Source of the DNA: Bacillus sp. CHD6a
GTDB lineage: Bacteria; Bacillota; Bacilli; Bacillales; Bacillaceae_I
Direction: 5' to 3'
DNA length: 64,000 nt
NCBI RefSeq assembly: GCF_001293645.1
Contig: NZ_LBMD01000010.1
Location: 62,001-126,000, forward strand
Positions 62,481-64,000 of this stretch are shown here, one piece after another. Below the pieces are notes generated by a model. It saw only the letters and a program-made list of their open reading frames with translations. It was not told the origin of the DNA and ran no database searches. Numbering within the stretch: position 1 is the first letter of the stretch; each line of letters opens with the position of its first letter. Position numbers and translations under genes: made by a program.

Positions 62481-63737
62481 TTATTTGTCTTTTGTAAGTT
62501 GCAATGCTTTCTTTATATCCTTCAAAGAAGAAGATTTCCCATACATTAAGACTCCTCCACGGTACACTTTCGCTCCAAACAGGGCCAGTAGCACAATCGT
62601 TCCTACCAAAAGGCCGATGGCAAGACTGATTTCCCAAATAGGAACATTCAACATCCCTACTCGTAAAAACATAATCATAGGTGCAAAAAATGGGATAAAT
62701 GACGTTACTTGAATGAATGAATTATCGGGATTTCCAAGTCCGAACATGGAAATCATAAAGCCAGCCACTATCAATAATGTCATTGGCATGATCATTTGCT
62801 GGATTTCTTCAATTCTGCTAACAAGCGACCCCAAGAATGCCGCAAATGTTGCATAAAGGAAGTAGCCTAGCAAGAAGAAGACGATGGCGTACACAAACGT
62901 TGCTATTGGCAAATCGCCTACACCGAAAAATTCAAATACTCCCCCTGCTTCTGTCATCCCTTCCAGATTTCTACTTAAAGAAGAATATCCAATAATGATC
63001 CAAAAAGCCAGTTGCGTTAAACTTAACAGCGCAATACCAAGAATTTTACCGAACATATGCATAATTGGAGACGCAGAAGATATGAGTATTTCCATAACGC
63101 GGGAGGATTTCTCTACTGCGACTTCCGTTGCAATCATGCTAGCATATAGAATGACTGAGAAATAGATTACAAACAGTAAAACATACACTAAGCCACGTGC
63201 CTGATTTAACTCTTCTTCAGACTTGGCGGATTCTTCTAAAGCTACAACATCAAAATTAATGGGGGTGTAAAGTTGCGCAATTTGGTCTTGTGATAATCCA
63301 AGCTGATTTGTTGCCAGCTCATTTTTCACTTGTTGAAGCATCGCCTCCACTTGTGCCATTGTTTCAGAATCAGTGATAGAAGATGCTTTATACACCCCTG
63401 ATGGTAAGCCGTTTGGATCCTTTGATAGGACAAGAAGTCCGTCATAATCCCCTTCTGTTACTTTACTTTCAGCATCAGCCTCATCTGAAACCATTTCAAG
63501 TTTCAAATTGGTATTGGGGTTTGTTGCAAGTTGTTGTTCTAACAATGGTGCTATAGCGCCTTCTTCATCTATGACGGCCACTACTTTGTCTTCCTCTTTA
63601 TCAAAAATATCAATAATGGACTGGATGTTTGTCACACCGACGATAAGCAGTGTTGTTACCAAAGTGGAGATAATAAAGGATTTAGATTTTAGTTTACTCA
63701 TATAGGTGTGCATTAGGATAATAAAAAATTTATTCAT
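62481..63737 (-). CDS. yhaP: NatB-like ABC-2 type transporter permease YhaP
   Basis: About 418 residues from the ATG at 63737 (AGGTGCTTCTTACC); an upstream frame start at 63749 is less likely. One N-terminal helix (about 22-44) is followed by an extracytoplasmic domain (about 45-180) and five to six C-terminal helices (190-395). This is the layout of NatB/ABC-2 permeases, which export sodium or other ions and drugs. Its start overlaps the yhaQ end by 8 bp. Confidence 0.88.
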   Translation of the reverse strand: MNKFFIILMHTYMSKLKSKSFIISTLVTTLLIVGVTNIQSIIDIFDKEEDKVVAVIDEEGAIAPLLEQQLATNPNTNLKLEMVSDEADAESKVTEGDYDGLLVLSKDPNGLPSGVYKASSITDSETMAQVEAMLQQVKNELATNQLGLSQDQIAQLYTPINFDVVALEESAKSEEELNQARGLVYVLLFVIYFSVILYASMIATEVAVEKSSRVMEILISSASPIMHMFGKILGIALLSLTQLAFWIIIGYSSLSRNLEGMTEAGGVFEFFGVGDLPIATFVYAIVFFLLGYFLYATFAAFLGSLVSRIEEIQQMIMPMTLLIVAGFMISMFGLGNPDNSFIQVTSFIPFFAPMIMFLRVGMLNVPIWEISLAIGLLVGTIVLLALFGAKVYRGGVLMYGKSSSLKDIKKALQLTKDK

Positions 63738-64000
63738 GGTAAGAAGCACCTACCTTTTCTATGAAAATATCATTCAAGGATGGCTCTTCCAAGATAAACT
63801 TGCGGATATAGCCTTTACCTGTAATTTGTTGCAACAAGGTCTGAGATACATCTTCATCTTCCACTTGGAGTATGATGCCTTCTGCTGTCTGCTTTGTTTT
63901 GGTCACACCTGCTACATTGTTTAAATAACCTAAATCAAAATCAGCATGGATGATAACATTCTTTTTTCCAAATGAACGCTTAATATCCCTTAGTGACCCA
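63730..64000 (-). CDS. yhaQ: ABC transporter ATP-binding protein YhaQ, C-terminal fragment
   Basis: The last 90 codons of a gene entering from the window edge. The visible part (GSLRDIKRSFGKKNVIHADF near the edge, then ILQVEDEDVSQTLLQQITG and EEPSLNDIFIEKVGA at the end) is the C-terminal DUF4162-type domain found after the ATPase core in NatA/YhaQ proteins. The stop overlaps the yhaP start. The ATPase motifs lie outside the window. Confidence 0.85.
   Translation of the reverse strand, partial: GSLRDIKRSFGKKNVIIHADFDLGYLNNVAGVTKTKQTAEGIILQVEDEDVSQTLLQQITGKGYIRKFILEEPSLNDIFIEKVGASYHE

Overview
The window is an ordinary piece of low-GC Bacillaceae chromosome. Gene order follows the Bacillus subtilis yha-yhg-yhf-yhj segment, read mostly on the minus strand: yhaQ-P-O-N, yhaM, yhaL, prsA, yhaJ, yhaI, scoC, yhaH, trpP, serC, hit, ecsA-B-C, yhaA, hmoB, pbpF, hemE-H-Y, yhgD-yhgE, yhfH-I, lplJ, lcfB, yhfN, comK, yhjD, yhjE and sipV. 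Strong GGAGG ribosome sites, many GTG/TTG starts, sporulation and competence genes (YhaL, YjcZ-type microproteins, ScoC, ComK) and simple stem plus T-run terminators all fit an endospore-forming Bacillus relative. No rRNA, tRNA, CRISPR array, prophage or transposase gene was seen.

Layout. 1-5300: end of a branched-chain amino acid type ABC transporter and a large MalT/BTAD-like regulator. 5.3-13.3 kb: signal peptidase, VTT membrane protein, a small-molecule kinase, a VOC protein, an S9 peptidase, YhjD, two DUF421 paralogues, ComK and an IDEAL protein. 13.3-16.2 kb: glyoxylate bypass pair aceB-aceA, not part of the B. subtilis locus. 17-26 kb: YhfN protease, AzlCD, fatty acid enzymes, lipoate ligase, YhfI, YhfH and a LacI regulator. 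26-38 kb: YhgD/YhgE, the hemE-hemH-hemY heme operon, a PAS kinase, PbpF and heme-degrading HmoB. 38-47 kb: LiaFSR-type envelope stress system, PAP2 phosphatase, M20 hydrolase and the Ecs ABC transporter. 47-64 kb: hit, a broken cyclotransferase-like gene, serC, trpP, scoC, prsA, yhaM, an MFS pump, the YhaN/YhaO SbcCD-like pair and a NatB-like ABC exporter.

The most unusual content is between the genes. Nine intergenic sites carry one family of imperfect hairpin repeats of about 112-185 bp. Their arms pair except for GGA facing GGA internal loops, and several helices change on both sides between copies (covariation). A second, nested module of 212-213 bp has terminal inverted repeats (GGCCACTGAAA). 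It is inserted into the apex of the hairpins at a GGCGYAGC sequence that is repeated on both sides. One site has grown into a 112-bp tandem array, and one hairpin sits inside the hem operon.

Smaller regulatory finds are a TRAP-like run of six NAG triplets over the trpP ribosome site, matched inverted repeats in front of yhgD and yhgE, twin TACTAGTA palindromes at the azlC promoter, a perfect cre match at the lacI-family gene, and degenerate tandem repeats upstream of hit.
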